Positions 8,889-18,439 of a stretch of DNA of 64,000 nt are shown piece after piece. The notes beneath the pieces are model-generated. The model saw only the letters and a program-made list of their open reading frames with translations. It was not told where the DNA came from and did not search any database. Each line of letters begins with the position of its first letter. Position 1 is the first letter of the stretch. Source of the stretch: Kribbella albertanoniae (GTDB taxonomy: Bacteria > Actinomycetota > Actinomycetes > Propionibacteriales > Kribbellaceae); assembly GCF_004348455.1 (NCBI RefSeq), contig NZ_SMKA01000003.1, forward strand, positions 1 through 64,000. The letters run 5' to 3'. Position numbers and translations under genes: made by a program.

Positions 8889-10973
8889 GTGACAGAAACT
8901 GTTGAAGCCTCCAGCTCCGACGCCGCGGCTGGTGCCGCGACGCGTCGCCGCAAGGCTGGTGGCGGCCTCGAGGGCATGCTGCTCCCCGAGCTCAAGCAGC
9001 TCGCCGGGACGCTCGGCATCAAGGGCACCGGCGCACTGCGCAAGGGCCAGCTGATCGAGGCGATCAAGGCCGCCCAGACGGGCGGCTCTTCCAGGGCGAA
9101 GGCGACCCAGCCCACCCTGGACGAAGGCGCTGACGCGCCCGCCAAGAAGCAGGCTCCGGCCAAGCGTGAGGGCGGCAGCCGCCGGACCCGCGCCGCCGCA
9201 GCGGCCACCGAGGCTCCCGCTGCCGAGGCCCCGAAGGTGGCCGAGCGGCAGCAGCCGGCTCCGGTCGTCGAGCGCGCTCCGGTCGTCCAGAGCGCTCCGA
9301 CCAGCGAGAGCGCTCCGGCCGTCGAGGCGCCCGCGGCGCAGAACGGTACGGCCGTCGAGGCCCGGACCGAGCAGACGGCCGACCGTGAGCAGAGCCGGGA
9401 CCGCAACCGCGAGAGCCAGGGCCGCGACCGGGACCGCAACCGCGACACTCAGCGGGACACCCAGAACCGCGACGGCAACCGCGAGAGCCAGGGCCGCGAC
9501 CGTGACCGGAACCAGGGTCGCGACGGCAGCCGGGACGGCAACCGCGAGCAGAGCCGGGACCAGAACCGCGACCAGGGTCGCGACAACCGGCAGCAGGACC
9601 GGCAGCAGGACCGGCAGCAGGAGCAGGGTGGCGAGGAGGGCGACAGCCGTCGCCGCCGTCGCCGGGGCCGCGACCGGGACCGCAACCGCGACGGCCAGCC
9701 GGTCACGTCCGGGCGTGAGTCGGGCCGCGACGCCGGCCGCGAGTCGGGTCGTGATTCCGGCCGCAACCGTGGCCGCGGCGAGCGGTTCGACCCGGAGCCG
9801 ACGATCAGCGAGGACGACGTGCTCGTCCCGGCCGCCGGCATCCTCGACGTACTGGACAACTACGCGTTCGTCCGGACCAGCGGCTACCTGCCCGGCCCGA
9901 ACGACGTGTACGTCGCCCTCTCCATGGTCAAGCGCTACGGCCTCCGCAAGGGTGACGCGATCACCGGTGCGGTGAAGCAGCCGCAGGAGGGTGAGCGCAA
10001 GGAGAAGTTCAACCCGCTGGTCCGGATCGACACCGTGAACGGGTCGGACCCGGAGATCGCCAAGCAGCGGCAGGACTTCAACAAGCTGACCCCGCTGTAC
10101 GCGACCGAGCGGCTCCGCCTCGAGACCGAGCCGGGCATCCTGACCACCCGGATCGTCGACATCGTCAGCCCGATCGGCAAGGGCCAGCGCGGCCTGATCG
10201 TCTCACCGCCGAAGGCCGGTAAGACGATGGTGCTGCAGGCGCTGGCGAACGCGATCACCACGAACAACCCCGAAGTGCACCTGATGGTGGTGCTGGTGGA
10301 CGAGCGGCCCGAAGAGGTCACCGACATGCAGCGCACGGTCAAGGGTGAGGTCATCGCCTCCACCTTCGACCGTCCGGCCGACGACCACACCACGGTCGCC
10401 GAGCTGGCCATCGAGCGCGCCAAGCGGCTGGTCGAGCTCGGCCACGACGTCGTCGTACTGCTCGACTCGATCACCCGGCTCGGCCGCGCGTACAACATCG
10501 CGGCCCCGGCCAGCGGCCGGATCCTGTCCGGTGGTGTCGACTCCTCGGCGCTCTACCCGCCGAAGCGGTTCTTCGGTGCGGCCCGCAACATCGAGGACGG
10601 CGGCTCGCTGACCATCCTCGCCACCGCGCTGATCGAGACCGGCTCGAAGATGGACGAGGTGATCTTCGAGGAGTTCAAGGGCACCGGCAACATGGAGCTC
10701 CGGCTGCGCCGCGAGTTCGCCGACCGGCGGATCTTCCCGGCCATCGACGTCGTCGCCTCCGGCACCCGCCGCGAGGAGCTGCTGATGAGCAAGGACGAGA
10801 CCCAGGTCGTCTGGAAGCTGCGCCGGGTGCTGTCCGCCCTCGACGGCCAGGCCGCCCTGGAGCTGCTGATCGGCAAGCTCAAGGAGAGCAAGTCGAATAT
10901 CGAGTTCCTGCTCCAGGTCAACAAGACCACCCCGTCGGCCGGCAGCACCCACAGCACCACGAACGGCGACTGA
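8889..10973 (+). CDS. rho: Transcription termination factor Rho, with long Arg/Asp-rich insert
   Basis: Hexameric RNA helicase that ends transcription of untranslated RNA. Order: an N-terminal Rho-N helical domain (about residues 28-65, with LPELKQLAGTLGI); an Ala/Pro/Lys-rich linker; a very low-complexity Arg/Asp/Asn/Gln region (about residues 162-300); the primary RNA-binding cold-shock domain; and the RecA-like ATPase with Walker A S-P-P-K-A-G-K-T. At 694 aa it is far longer than the 419-aa E. coli protein, but inserts of this type are known in actinobacterial Rho. The start is GTG 8889, with GGAAGGA at 8876-8882; an upstream in-frame ATG at 8694 would add an unlikely leader. Confidence 0.95.
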   Translation: MTETVEASSSDAAAGAATRRRKAGGGLEGMLLPELKQLAGTLGIKGTGALRKGQLIEAIKAAQTGGSSRAKATQPTLDEGADAPAKKQAPAKREGGSRRTRAAAAATEAPAAEAPKVAERQQPAPVVERAPVVQSAPTSESAPAVEAPAAQNGTAVEARTEQTADREQSRDRNRESQGRDRDRNRDTQRDTQNRDGNRESQGRDRDRNQGRDGSRDGNREQSRDQNRDQGRDNRQQDRQQDRQQEQGGEEGDSRRRRRRGRDRDRNRDGQPVTSGRESGRDAGRESGRDSGRNRGRGERFDPEPTISEDDVLVPAAGILDVLDNYAFVRTSGYLPGPNDVYVALSMVKRYGLRKGDAITGAVKQPQEGERKEKFNPLVRIDTVNGSDPEIAKQRQDFNKLTPLYATERLRLETEPGILTTRIVDIVSPIGKGQRGLIVSPPKAGKTMVLQALANAITTNNPEVHLMVVLVDERPEEVTDMQRTVKGEVIASTFDRPADDHTTVAELAIERAKRLVELGHDVVVLLDSITRLGRAYNIAAPASGRILSGGVDSSALYPPKRFFGAARNIEDGGSLTILATALIETGSKMDEVIFEEFKGTGNMELRLRREFADRRIFPAIDVVASGTRREELLMSKDETQVVWKLRRVLSALDGQAALELLIGKLKESKSNIEFLLQVNKTTPSAGSTHSTTNGD

Positions 10974-10986
10974 ACCACCCCTGATT

Positions 10987-11018
10987 ACCGGTTTGCCACC
11001 GCAAAGTGGCAAACTGGT
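10987..11018 (+). terminator. Stem-loop between rho and rpmE
   Basis: A 13-bp stem (ACCGGTTTGCCAC paired with GTGGCAAACTGGT, one G-U pair) closes a 6-nt CGCAAA loop, 13 nt after the rho stop. There is no U tract after it, so it may be a U-less actinobacterial terminator or a processing/attenuation structure in a rho-rpmE transcript. Confidence 0.6.
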
Positions 11019-11083
11019 ACGTCGGTTCCGGTTCACGTTCACGCCGTGGACGACCCGGAGCACCTGATTCCTAGGAGATTGTC

Positions 11084-11293
11084 TTGAAGAGCGACATCCA
11101 CCCGACCTACGTGGACACGAAGGTGACCTGTTCCTGCGGCGCGCAGTTCGAGACGCGCTCCACTGCGGAGAGCGGCTCCATCCACTCCGACGTGTGCTCG
11201 CAGTGCCACCCGTTCTACACGGGCAAGCAGAAGATCCTCGACACCGGCGGCCGGGTCGCGCGCTTCGAGAAGCGCTACGCAGCAAAGAAGTAG
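11084..11293 (+). CDS. rpmE: Ribosomal protein L31, zinc-binding type
   Basis: Large-subunit ribosomal protein of 69 aa. It keeps the cysteines of the zinc-binding (C+) form: C-S-C-G near residues 16-19 and C-S-Q-C near residues 37-40. Zinc-dependent L31 is the form normally replaced by a cysteine-free paralogue under zinc starvation; no such paralogue is in this window. The start is TTG 11084, with AGGAG at 11073-11077 at good spacing; no ATG or GTG lies nearby in frame. Confidence 0.95.
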   Translation: MKSDIHPTYVDTKVTCSCGAQFETRSTAESGSIHSDVCSQCHPFYTGKQKILDTGGRVARFEKRYAAKK

Positions 11294-11308
11294 ATACGAA
11301 ACCTCTGG

Positions 11309-11347
11309 GCGAGGTGTGCCTGCCGATAGCGCAGGCCACCTCGCTTT
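11309..11347 (+). terminator. Terminator after rpmE
   Basis: GCGAGGTG-t-GCCTGC (11309-11323) pairs with GCAGGC-CACCTCGC (11331-11344) around a 7-nt loop, giving 14 pairs with one bulge. It is followed by TTTCGCG and lies 16 nt after the rpmE stop. This is a good intrinsic terminator apart from the short U run. Confidence 0.75.
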
Positions 11348-11445
11348 CGCGTGTTGTGCGGCTTCGCCGCGAGCGGGGGCTTCGCCACCCGCACCCCCTT
11401 TGCGCGGGGTGAATGCTTGTTCGTATCCGAGAGGAGGAGTGCGGC

Positions 11446-12522
11446 ATGTTCGAGGCGGTTCAGACGCTCAAGGCGGAGTACGCCGAGCTGGAACGGCAGA
11501 TGTCCGACCCGGAGCTGCACTCCGACCAGGCGAATGCGCGGCGCGTCGGCAAGCGGTATGCCGGGCTCGCGCCCGTCGTACGGACGTATGACGAGTGGCT
11601 GCAGACGGCGGATGACATCGAGGCCGCGAAGGAGCTGGCGGCTGAGGACCCGGCGTTCGCCGAGGAGGCCGTGAAGCTGGCCCATCGGCGCGACGAGTTG
11701 GCCGAGAAGCTGCAGATGCTGCTGGTGCCGCGCGACCCGAGTGACGACAAGGATGCGATCCTCGAGATCAAGGCCGGTGAGGGTGGCGACGAGTCCGCGC
11801 TGTTCGCCGGGGACCTGCTGAAGATGTACCTGAAGTACGCCGAGTCGCAGAACTGGAAGACCGAGATCATCGACGCCGCCGACTCCGATCTGGGCGGGTA
11901 CAAGTCGATCACGGTCGCGGTCAAGGCGAAAGGCACGCCGGAGCCGGGCGAGGCGCCGTACGCGAAGCTGAAGTTCGAAGGCGGCGTGCACCGGGTCCAG
12001 CGGGTGCCGGTGACCGAGTCGCAGGGCCGGATCCACACGTCGGCGGCCGGTGTCCTGGTGCTGCCGGAGGCCGAGGACGTCGACGTCGAGATCGACCTGA
12101 ACGACCTGCGGATCGATGTGTTCCGCTCGTCCGGTCCCGGTGGGCAGAGCGTGAACACGACCGACTCCGCCGTCCGGATCACCCACCTACCGACCGGCAT
12201 CGTGGTCTCGATGCAGAACGAGAAGTCCCAGCTGCAGAACCGCGAGCAGGCGATGCGCGTGCTGCGGTCCCGGCTGCTGGCGGCTGCGCAGGAAGCGGCC
12301 GACCAGGAGGCGTCCGACGCCCGCCGGTCGCAGATCCGGACCGTCGACCGCTCCGAGCGCGTCCGCACCTACAACTTCCCGGAGAACCGGTTCTCCGACC
12401 ACCGGGTCGGCTACAAGGCGCACAACCTGGACCAGGTGCTCGGCGGCGACCTCGCCCCGGTCATCCAGGCACTCACCGAAGCCGATCTGACCGCACGGCT
12501 CGAGGCCGTCGACTCCAAGTGA
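11446..12522 (+). CDS. prfA: Peptide chain release factor 1
   Basis: Recognises UAA/UAG stop codons and triggers peptide release. The universal GGQ tripeptide is at about residues 233-235 within [10 protein letters not shown]. The N-terminal helical domain and the C-terminal R-T-Y-N-F-P-E-N-R-x-x-D-H-R motif are typical of class I release factors. The protein has 358 aa from ATG 11446, which has GAGGAGGAG just before it; an in-frame ATG at 11413 is rejected. Its stop overlaps the prmC GTG. PrmC methylates the glutamine of the GGQ motif, so the two coupled genes are enzyme and substrate. Confidence 0.96.
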   Translation: MFEAVQTLKAEYAELERQMSDPELHSDQANARRVGKRYAGLAPVVRTYDEWLQTADDIEAAKELAAEDPAFAEEAVKLAHRRDELAEKLQMLLVPRDPSDDKDAILEIKAGEGGDESALFAGDLLKMYLKYAESQNWKTEIIDAADSDLGGYKSITVAVKAKGTPEPGEAPYAKLKFEGGVHRVQRVPVTESQGRIHTSAAGVLVLPEAEDVDVEIDLNDLRIDVFRSSGPGGQSVNTTDSAVRITHLPTGIVVSMQNEKSQLQNREQAMRVLRSRLLAAAQEAADQEASDARRSQIRTVDRSERVRTYNFPENRFSDHRVGYKAHNLDQVLGGDLAPVIQALTEADLTARLEAVDSK

Positions 12523-13340
12523 AGGCTCTGATCGCCGCGGCCGCGGACCAACTTCGGGCGGCTGGGGTTGCGTCGCCGGAGTTCGATGCGGCCGAGCTGC
12601 TCGCATTCGTCACCGGTTCGAGCCGGTTGAATCTGCGGGCGCCTTCCGACGCGGAGCGCCGTACCTATGACGAGTTGATCGCGCGGCGCGCTGCCCGTGA
12701 GCCACTGCAACACTTGACCGGTACGGCGGCCTTCCGGTACCGCGAGCTGGCCGTCGGACCGGGGGTCTTCGTGCCGCGTCCGGAGACCGAGGTGATGGTC
12801 GGCTGGATCCTGGACCGGATCGCCTCCGTGCAGTCCCCGCTCGTGGTCGACCTGTGCTCGGGTTCCGGCGCGATCGCCGGCGCGGTCGCAACCGAGCGAC
12901 CGGACGCCGTCGTACATGCGGTTGAGCTGTCACCCGAGGCGTGCGTCTGGGCCCGCCGCAACCTGGCCGGCACCGGCGCCACCCTGCACGAGGGCGACAT
13001 CGACGGCTGCCTGCCCGAGCTCGACGGCACGGTCGACGCCGTCATCAGCAACCCGCCGTACATCCCGCTGACGGCCTGGGAGTCGGTGACCGCCGAGGTA
13101 CGTGACCACGACCCGGCGTTGGCGCTCTGGTCCGGCGACGACGGCCTCGACGAGGTCAAGGTCGTCGCGGTGACCGCAGCCCGCCTGCTCAAGCCCGGCG
13201 GCTGGTTCGCCTGCGAGCACGCGGACGTGCAAGGCGAGTCCGCCCCCGCCGTCTTCGCCGCCACCGGCCACTTCACCGAGGTCCGCGACCAGAAGGACCT
13301 GGCCGGCCGCCAAAGGTTCGCGACCGGCCGCAGAATCTAG
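12519..13340 (+). CDS. prmC: Release factor glutamine methyltransferase
   Basis: SAM-dependent N5-glutamine methyltransferase acting on the GGQ of release factors. The SAM motif V-D-L-C-S-G-S-G is near residue 110 and the amide-methylating N-P-P-Y motif is at residues 178-181. Length of 273 aa is normal. The GTG start overlaps the prfA stop (GTGA), a coupling conserved across bacteria. No long leader precedes it, so it is expressed from the prfA transcript. Confidence 0.95.
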   Translation: MKALIAAAADQLRAAGVASPEFDAAELLAFVTGSSRLNLRAPSDAERRTYDELIARRAAREPLQHLTGTAAFRYRELAVGPGVFVPRPETEVMVGWILDRIASVQSPLVVDLCSGSGAIAGAVATERPDAVVHAVELSPEACVWARRNLAGTGATLHEGDIDGCLPELDGTVDAVISNPPYIPLTAWESVTAEVRDHDPALALWSGDDGLDEVKVVAVTAARLLKPGGWFACEHADVQGESAPAVFAATGHFTEVRDQKDLAGRQRFATGRRI

Positions 13341-13513
13341 CGCCCGAACGCCGCCGCCCGCCTCGGCTGTGGTTAAACGTTGTCATCACGGTCGAAAGTC
13401 TCGCTTGTGAACCGTTGATCGCGCAGGATGGCGCGGGATCGTGGTTGGTTCGTCGCCCACTGTCAACAGCCCGCTGACAGTCGGACCGGCCACGGGTGAG
13501 GAGTGAACGACCC

Positions 13514-15340
13514 ATGTCCGTCCTGCCTAAACTGGGGGTTCTGGCCGCGACGGTTGCGCTGGCGATCAGTGCGCCGATCCTGACTCCGGCGCAAGCGGCG
13601 CCACCCGGTCCTACGCCGAAGACCGAGGCTGAGCTGTGCGCCGGCATGCACCGGCTCGTGCTGCCTGGGACCGATCAGTGCACTCGGGGGCCCGAGGTGC
13701 TGCCGAACGCTGATCTGAGTGAGAAGGCGAAGCCGCTGCCGAAGGCTGTCGCCGACGCGACTATGGCTGCCAATGCGATCGTCTGTGACGGCAATGGCGT
13801 TGCGGGTAAGCGGGTGCAGGTTCTGTACGCGCGGGAGTCGCAGCAGGCCAGCAGGTTGCAGCTGTTCCTGCCGTCGTTCAGAGCGTGGGCGCATGAGATC
13901 GACGCGGCCTACAACGACAGTGCGTTCCAGACCGGTGCCAGCCGGCACATCCGGTACGTCACGGACGCGGTGTCCGGTGGCTGCCAGGTGAATGTGAAAG
14001 AGGCCGTTCTGCCGACCGGTGGGCTGGAGACCTGGGACTCCATGGTCACTGCGCTGCAGAACCTCGGCTACAAGGACAGCACCCGCAAGTACCTGGTGTA
14101 CGCGGACGCTCAGAAGGTCTGTGGCGTCGGCACGCTGTACGGCGACGACCGGCCGGGCCTGGACAACGCGAACAACAACAACACCGGGTACGCCCGCGTG
14201 GACGCGTCCGCGAACTGCTGGGGCTTCAACGCTGCTGCACACGAGCTCGGCCACAACTTCGGCGCCGTACAGTCGTCTGCCCCGCACTACAACGGGCACT
14301 GCAACGACGAGTACGACCTGATGTGTTACGGCTCCGACACCCGCGTGGTGTGTGCCGACAAGGACAACGACCGGTTGCTGGACTGCAACAAGGACGACTA
14401 CTTCAACACCAACCCACCGGCCGGCAGCTACCTCGCCACGCACTGGAACCTCGCCAACAGCGACTGGCTGATCAAGAGCGCCACTCCGGACGCGCGGCCC
14501 GGGCCACGGCACGGACAGATCTACGAGTTCGTCAGTCCGTCCAGTGGCGAGGCAATCGACGTTGTCGACGGTTCGACGGCCAACCTGGCGAACCTGAGCC
14601 ACCGTCCGCGCAGCGGCGCGACCAGCCAGCAGTGGCGGTTCCAGTACGAGACAGGCTGGCAGCTGCAGAACGTCAACAGCGGCAAGTGCGCAGACAGCGC
14701 CTTCAGCGGCACGGCGCCGGGCACAAGGGTGCTGCAGTACTCCTGCAACGGCCAGGACGGCATGCGCTGGACACTGCATCCACTCGGTGGTGACGTCTAC
14801 GGCATCATCAACACACTGTCCGGGCTGGCCATGACGGATGCGGGGCCGCACCCGGCGGCGCTTGAGCAGCAGCCGTTCACTGGCGCTGCCACGCAGCAGT
14901 TCAGGCTCCGGCCGGTCAGCGTGCCCAACGGCACGTACCGGATCCGCTCCGAGCTGGGCAAGGACCTGGACGTCGTGGACTGCCAGGGCACCGACATCCG
15001 GATGTGGGACCGCGTGGTGGGCAGCCCCTGCCAGCGCTGGCAGGTCACGGCAGTGAGCGGCAACATCTACAAGATCGTCGACAGCAACACCGGCAACGCG
15101 GTCGAGGTCAGCGGCTGTGTGACCACGGACGCCAAGCCTGTGCAGCTTGCGCCCAGCTCCACCAACACCTGTCAGCAGTGGCAGATCACTGCGCTCTCGA
15201 ACGGCGCCTATCAGATCCTCGGCGTCGGTAGTGGCAAGTCACTCGATGTTGCGGGCTGTAGCGCGGCAGCAGGAGCCGACGTGATCATCTGGCCGTTCCA
15301 CGGCGGCGCCTGCCAGCGCTGGTACTTCGACGCGGTCTAG
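13514..15340 (+). CDS. Secreted zinc metalloprotease with ricin-type lectin repeats
   Basis: A signal peptide (residues 1-28, ending in PAQA) is followed by a metzincin-like catalytic domain. The zinc motif is HELGH (His243-Glu244-x-x-His247) with a downstream Gly and a third His in S-S-A-P-H, and a Met-turn-like D-L-M-C-Y follows. From about residue 335 to the end lie two ricin B-type beta-trefoil units, with repeated Q-x-W motifs (QQWRF, CQRWQV, CQQWQI, CQRWYF). Such lectin tails usually bind polysaccharide. Total 608 aa. ATG 13514 has GAGGAG upstream. The target is unknown; extracellular protein degradation on a glycan surface is a reasonable inference. Confidence 0.85.
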   Translation: MSVLPKLGVLAATVALAISAPILTPAQAAPPGPTPKTEAELCAGMHRLVLPGTDQCTRGPEVLPNADLSEKAKPLPKAVADATMAANAIVCDGNGVAGKRVQVLYARESQQASRLQLFLPSFRAWAHEIDAAYNDSAFQTGASRHIRYVTDAVSGGCQVNVKEAVLPTGGLETWDSMVTALQNLGYKDSTRKYLVYADAQKVCGVGTLYGDDRPGLDNANNNNTGYARVDASANCWGFNAAAHELGHNFGAVQSSAPHYNGHCNDEYDLMCYGSDTRVVCADKDNDRLLDCNKDDYFNTNPPAGSYLATHWNLANSDWLIKSATPDARPGPRHGQIYEFVSPSSGEAIDVVDGSTANLANLSHRPRSGATSQQWRFQYETGWQLQNVNSGKCADSAFSGTAPGTRVLQYSCNGQDGMRWTLHPLGGDVYGIINTLSGLAMTDAGPHPAALEQQPFTGAATQQFRLRPVSVPNGTYRIRSELGKDLDVVDCQGTDIRMWDRVVGSPCQRWQVTAVSGNIYKIVDSNTGNAVEVSGCVTTDAKPVQLAPSSTNTCQQWQITALSNGAYQILGVGSGKSLDVAGCSAAAGADVIIWPFHGGACQRWYFDAV

Positions 15341-15347
15341 ACGCTCG

Positions 15348-16367
15348 CTAGCTGTTCGCTGCGACGTACGCGTCGATCTCGGCCGTCAGGGTGTCCTTCA
15401 CCGAGTCCTCGGCGAAGGACACCCGTACGGCGGTCTTGGCGAGCTCGCCGACACCTGCGTTGTCCAGACCGAGCAGGTCCGCGGCGACGGCGTACTCGTT
15501 GGTCAGAGTGGTGCCGAACATCGGCGGGTCGTCGGAGTTGATCGTGACGACCAGTCCGGCCTCGACCATCGCCTTCAGCGGGTGCACGTCGTACGAGGCG
15601 ACCACCCGGGTGGCGAGGTTGGACGTCGGGCTGACCTCGAGCGGGATCCGGTGCTCACCCAGATAGTCGACCAGGGCCGGGTCCTGCATGGCCGACGTAC
15701 CGTGGCCGATCCGCTCGGCACGCAGTACCCGCAGGGCGTCCCAGATCGTCTCCGGGCCGGTCGTCTCGCCGGCGTGCGGCAGGCTGTGCAGACCGGCTGC
15801 GATGGCCTCGTCGAAGAACGGCTTGAACTGCGGCCGCGGTACGCCGATCTCCGGGCCGCCGAGCCCGAAGCCGATCAGCCCGTCCGGACGGATCTTGGTC
15901 GCCACCCGGAGCGTCTCCTCGGCGCCGGCGAGGCCGGTCTCACCGGGGATGTCGAAGATCCACCGCAGGGTGATCCCGAGCTCCTTCTCGGCCGCCGTCC
16001 GGGCGTCCTCGATCGCCTCGCAGAACGCCTCCGGCGCGATCCCGCGCAGCTGCGACGTGTACGGCGTCACGGTCAGCTCGGCGTACCGCAGGTTCTGCCC
16101 GGCCATCTCGCGGGCGATCTCGTAGGTCAGCAGCCGGACGTCGTCCGGTGTCTTGATCAGGTCGACGACGCTCAGGTAGATCTCGACGAACTTCGCGAAG
16201 TCGGTGAACTGGAAGTACTCGGCCAGGGCCGCCGCGTCGGCCGGCACCGGCGAACCGGGGTGCCGGGCGGACAGCTCGGCGACGATCCGCGGCGAGGCGG
16301 AGCCGACGTGGTGGACATGCAGCTCGGCCTTCGGCAGCCCTTCGATGAACTCACGCGTCACAGTCAT
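15348..16367 (-). CDS. add: Adenosine deaminase
   Basis: Zinc-dependent hydrolase converting adenosine to inosine in purine salvage. The metal-binding H-x-H is at residues 17-19 (E-L-H-V-H). The family motifs H-A-G-E-T, E-R-I-G-H-G-T and S-D-D-P-P-M-F follow in order. In most homologues the first motif reads H-L-H-L-E-G; here it is H-V-H-H-V-G, a variant of the adenosine deaminase-like subfamily. It has 339 aa. It ends 8 bp from the protease on the other strand and diverges from tsaC. Confidence 0.9.
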   Translation of the reverse strand: MTVTREFIEGLPKAELHVHHVGSASPRIVAELSARHPGSPVPADAAALAEYFQFTDFAKFVEIYLSVVDLIKTPDDVRLLTYEIAREMAGQNLRYAELTVTPYTSQLRGIAPEAFCEAIEDARTAAEKELGITLRWIFDIPGETGLAGAEETLRVATKIRPDGLIGFGLGGPEIGVPRPQFKPFFDEAIAAGLHSLPHAGETTGPETIWDALRVLRAERIGHGTSAMQDPALVDYLGEHRIPLEVSPTSNLATRVVASYDVHPLKAMVEAGLVVTINSDDPPMFGTTLTNEYAVAADLLGLDNAGVGELAKTAVRVSFAEDSVKDTLTAEIDAYVAANS

Positions 16368-16416
16368 GTCCGGGATCCTAGGGAGATTCGGGCGCGGTTC
16401 GCCGGAAAATTAACAA

Positions 16417-16427
16417 TTGACGGTCAA
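16417..16427. promoter_or_regulatory. Small palindrome between add and tsaC
   Basis: TTGAC-g-GTCAA lies in the only A/T-rich spot of the divergent add/tsaC spacer (16368-16487). It could be an operator or carry a -35 element (TTGAC) for either gene. No matching -10 stands out. Confidence 0.3.
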
Positions 16428-16487
16428 GTTTGCCCGGAAGTCGGGCCGGTTTAGGCGCGGGACCGCGTGAGTGGCACGATTCGGTGC

Positions 16488-17315
16488 GTGAGTGAGCGCT
16501 TCGATTTCACGGGTGACGAACTGGCCCCGGCGTACCGTGCGGCCGTGGACGCGATCGAGGCCGGCGACCTGGTGGTCCTGCCGACCGACACCGTCTACGG
16601 ACTGGCCGCGGACGCCTTCAAGTCCGACGCCGTCCAGCGGCTGCTGGACGCGAAGGGCCGCGGCCGCGACATGCCGCCGCCGGTGCTGATCTCGGTGGTC
16701 GAGTCGCTGGACGCGCTCGCCACCGACGTCCCCGAGGCCGGCCGCAAACTGTGCGAGAAGTTCTGGCCCGGGCCGCTGACCGTGATCTGTCACGCCCAGG
16801 GTTCGCTGATGTGGGACCTGGGGGAGACCCAGGGCACCGTCGCGCTCCGCGTGCCGGACCACGAGAACACCCGCGAGCTCCTGTCCCGCACCGGCCCGCT
16901 GGCGGTCAGCTCCGCCAACAAGAGCGGCCAGGCCGCGGCTCTCGACGTGTACGACGCCGAAGAGCAGCTGGGTGACGCGGTCGCGGTCTACCTGGACGGT
17001 GGCGAGGTGACCGGCGGAGAGCCCTCCACCATCATCGACATCACCACCGAAACCCCGCGCGTGATCCGCCTCGGCGCCCTCACCCTGGCCCAGCTCCGCG
17101 AAGTGGTCCCCGAGGTAACCGCGGACGACGAGCCCTCAGTCGAGACACCCGCCGAAGATCAGCCCGCTGAGGCAGTCGCGGACGATAAGCCGTCCGAGGA
17201 CAAGCCGGCCGAGGTTGTTGCGGACGAGAAGCCGGCCGAGCCAACTGAAGTGTCTAAGGATGCGTCCAAGCAGGACGAGAAGCCTGTCAATCCTGATGTG
17301 AGGCCTGCGGACTAG
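16488..17315 (+). CDS. tsaC: Threonylcarbamoyl-AMP synthase with acidic C-terminal tail
   Basis: YrdC/Sua5-family enzyme that makes threonylcarbamoyl-AMP for the t6A37 modification of ANN-decoding tRNAs. The core (about residues 15-205) contains P-T-D-T-V-Y-G-L-A, the K-x-R-like D-A-K-G-R-G-R, and S-S-A-N-K-S-G. Residues from about 209 to 275 form a low-complexity tail rich in Ala, Pro, Glu, Asp and Lys that is not part of the enzyme. Two starts are possible, GTG 16467 and GTG 16488; the later one is closer to the domain. It abuts wecA (TAGTG), an association kept in many actinobacteria. Confidence 0.9.
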   Translation: MSERFDFTGDELAPAYRAAVDAIEAGDLVVLPTDTVYGLAADAFKSDAVQRLLDAKGRGRDMPPPVLISVVESLDALATDVPEAGRKLCEKFWPGPLTVICHAQGSLMWDLGETQGTVALRVPDHENTRELLSRTGPLAVSSANKSGQAAALDVYDAEEQLGDAVAVYLDGGEVTGGEPSTIIDITTETPRVIRLGALTLAQLREVVPEVTADDEPSVETPAEDQPAEAVADDKPSEDKPAEVVADEKPAEPTEVSKDASKQDEKPVNPDVRPAD

Positions 17316-18439
17316 TGCGCGAGTACCTGCTGGTCCTGTTCGTGGCGATGGCCACGACCTTCCTGCTGACCGGTGTGGCCCGGCAGATCGCTCTCCGGTA
17401 CGGCGCCGTGGCCAAGGTCCGCGCCCGTGACGTGCACAAGGTCCCGATCCCGTACTTCGGCGGCGTCTCCATCCTCGGCGGCCTGATCGCCGCCTTCGCG
17501 GTCGCCTCCAGCCTGCCGTTCCTCGGCGACAGCCTGCAGGTCGCCCACGACGGCCGCGCGATCCTGATCGGCGGCGCGGTGATCTGCGCGGTCGGCGTGA
17601 TCGACGACCTCTACGAACTCGACGCGATCACCAAGCTCGCCGGTGAGGTCCTCGCCGTCGGCGTGATGGTTGTCCAAGGCATCCAGCTGTACTGGCTGCC
17701 GCTACCCGGTGGCGTGATCTCACCCTCGGCCGCGCTGCTCGCCGTACTGACCGCAGGCATCCTCCTGGTCTCCTGCAACGCCGTGAACTTCGTCGACGGC
17801 CTCGACGGCCTGGCCGCCGGTGTGACGGCGATCGGCGCCCTCGCCTTCTTCACCTACTCCTACCTGCTGAACGTCGAGCAGGACCTCGACCGCGCCACCA
17901 CCTCGACCCTCATCACGGTCGCCCTGGCCGGCGCCTGCCTCGGCTTCCTGCCCCACAACTTCTTCCCCGCAAGGGTCTTCATGGGCGACTCCGGCGCCCT
18001 CCTGATCGGCCTGATGCTGGCCGCGTCCACCATCAGCCTCACCGGCCAGATGGACCCGTACGCCGTCCCCTACGAGGTAGGCGGTTCCAGCCTCCTGCCC
18101 GCACTCCTGCCACTCGTCCTCCCGATCGCCGTCCTCGCGATCCCTGCCCTCGACCTGACGATGGCCTACATCCGCCGTACCAAAGCCGGCCGCTCACCCT
18201 TCGCCGCCGACAAACTCCACCTCCACCACCGCCTCATGCAACGCGGCCACTCCCACCGCCGAGCAGTCCTCCTGATGTACCTCTGGACCATCCTGATCGC
18301 CTTCGGCGTAGTAGTCCTAGGCCTCGTCCTCACCTGGTGGACCGCCCTGATAGTCCTCACCATCGCCGTCATAGCCGTAGTCCTCACCACCGGCCTACCT
18401 CGCCGCCGCGCCACCGCAAAACCCCTCAGCAAAGTCTGA
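17315..18439 (+). CDS. wecA: Undecaprenyl-phosphate N-acetylglucosaminyl-1-phosphate transferase family
   Basis: Polytopic membrane enzyme of the MraY/WecA/TagO family that attaches a GlcNAc-1-phosphate-type sugar to undecaprenyl phosphate, starting cell-wall glycopolymers. Visible signatures are V-I-D-D-L-Y-E-L, N-F-V-D-G-L-D-G-L-A-A-G, M-G-D-S-G-A-L-L and the cytosolic H-L-H-H-R-L loop. About ten hydrophobic segments span 374 aa. The GTG start shares one base with the tsaC stop. Its last 34 codons (18337-18439) occur again at 20625-20724 with almost only synonymous changes, so this gene's 3' end is the edge of an inserted segment. Confidence 0.9.
   Translation: MREYLLVLFVAMATTFLLTGVARQIALRYGAVAKVRARDVHKVPIPYFGGVSILGGLIAAFAVASSLPFLGDSLQVAHDGRAILIGGAVICAVGVIDDLYELDAITKLAGEVLAVGVMVVQGIQLYWLPLPGGVISPSAALLAVLTAGILLVSCNAVNFVDGLDGLAAGVTAIGALAFFTYSYLLNVEQDLDRATTSTLITVALAGACLGFLPHNFFPARVFMGDSGALLIGLMLAASTISLTGQMDPYAVPYEVGGSSLLPALLPLVLPIAVLAIPALDLTMAYIRRTKAGRSPFAADKLHLHHRLMQRGHSHRRAVLLMYLWTILIAFGVVVLGLVLTWWTALIVLTIAVIAVVLTTGLPRRRATAKPLSKV
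18337..18439 (+). repeat. Left copy of the wecA 3'-end repeat (attL-like)
   Basis: The final 103 bp of wecA, from GTGGACCGCC to the stop. The first 44 bases are identical to those at 20625; after that the two copies differ by scattered substitutions, nearly all at third codon positions, plus one deleted codon. That pattern resembles integration into a gene 3' end, where the incoming element rebuilds the coding sequence. Confidence 0.8.
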
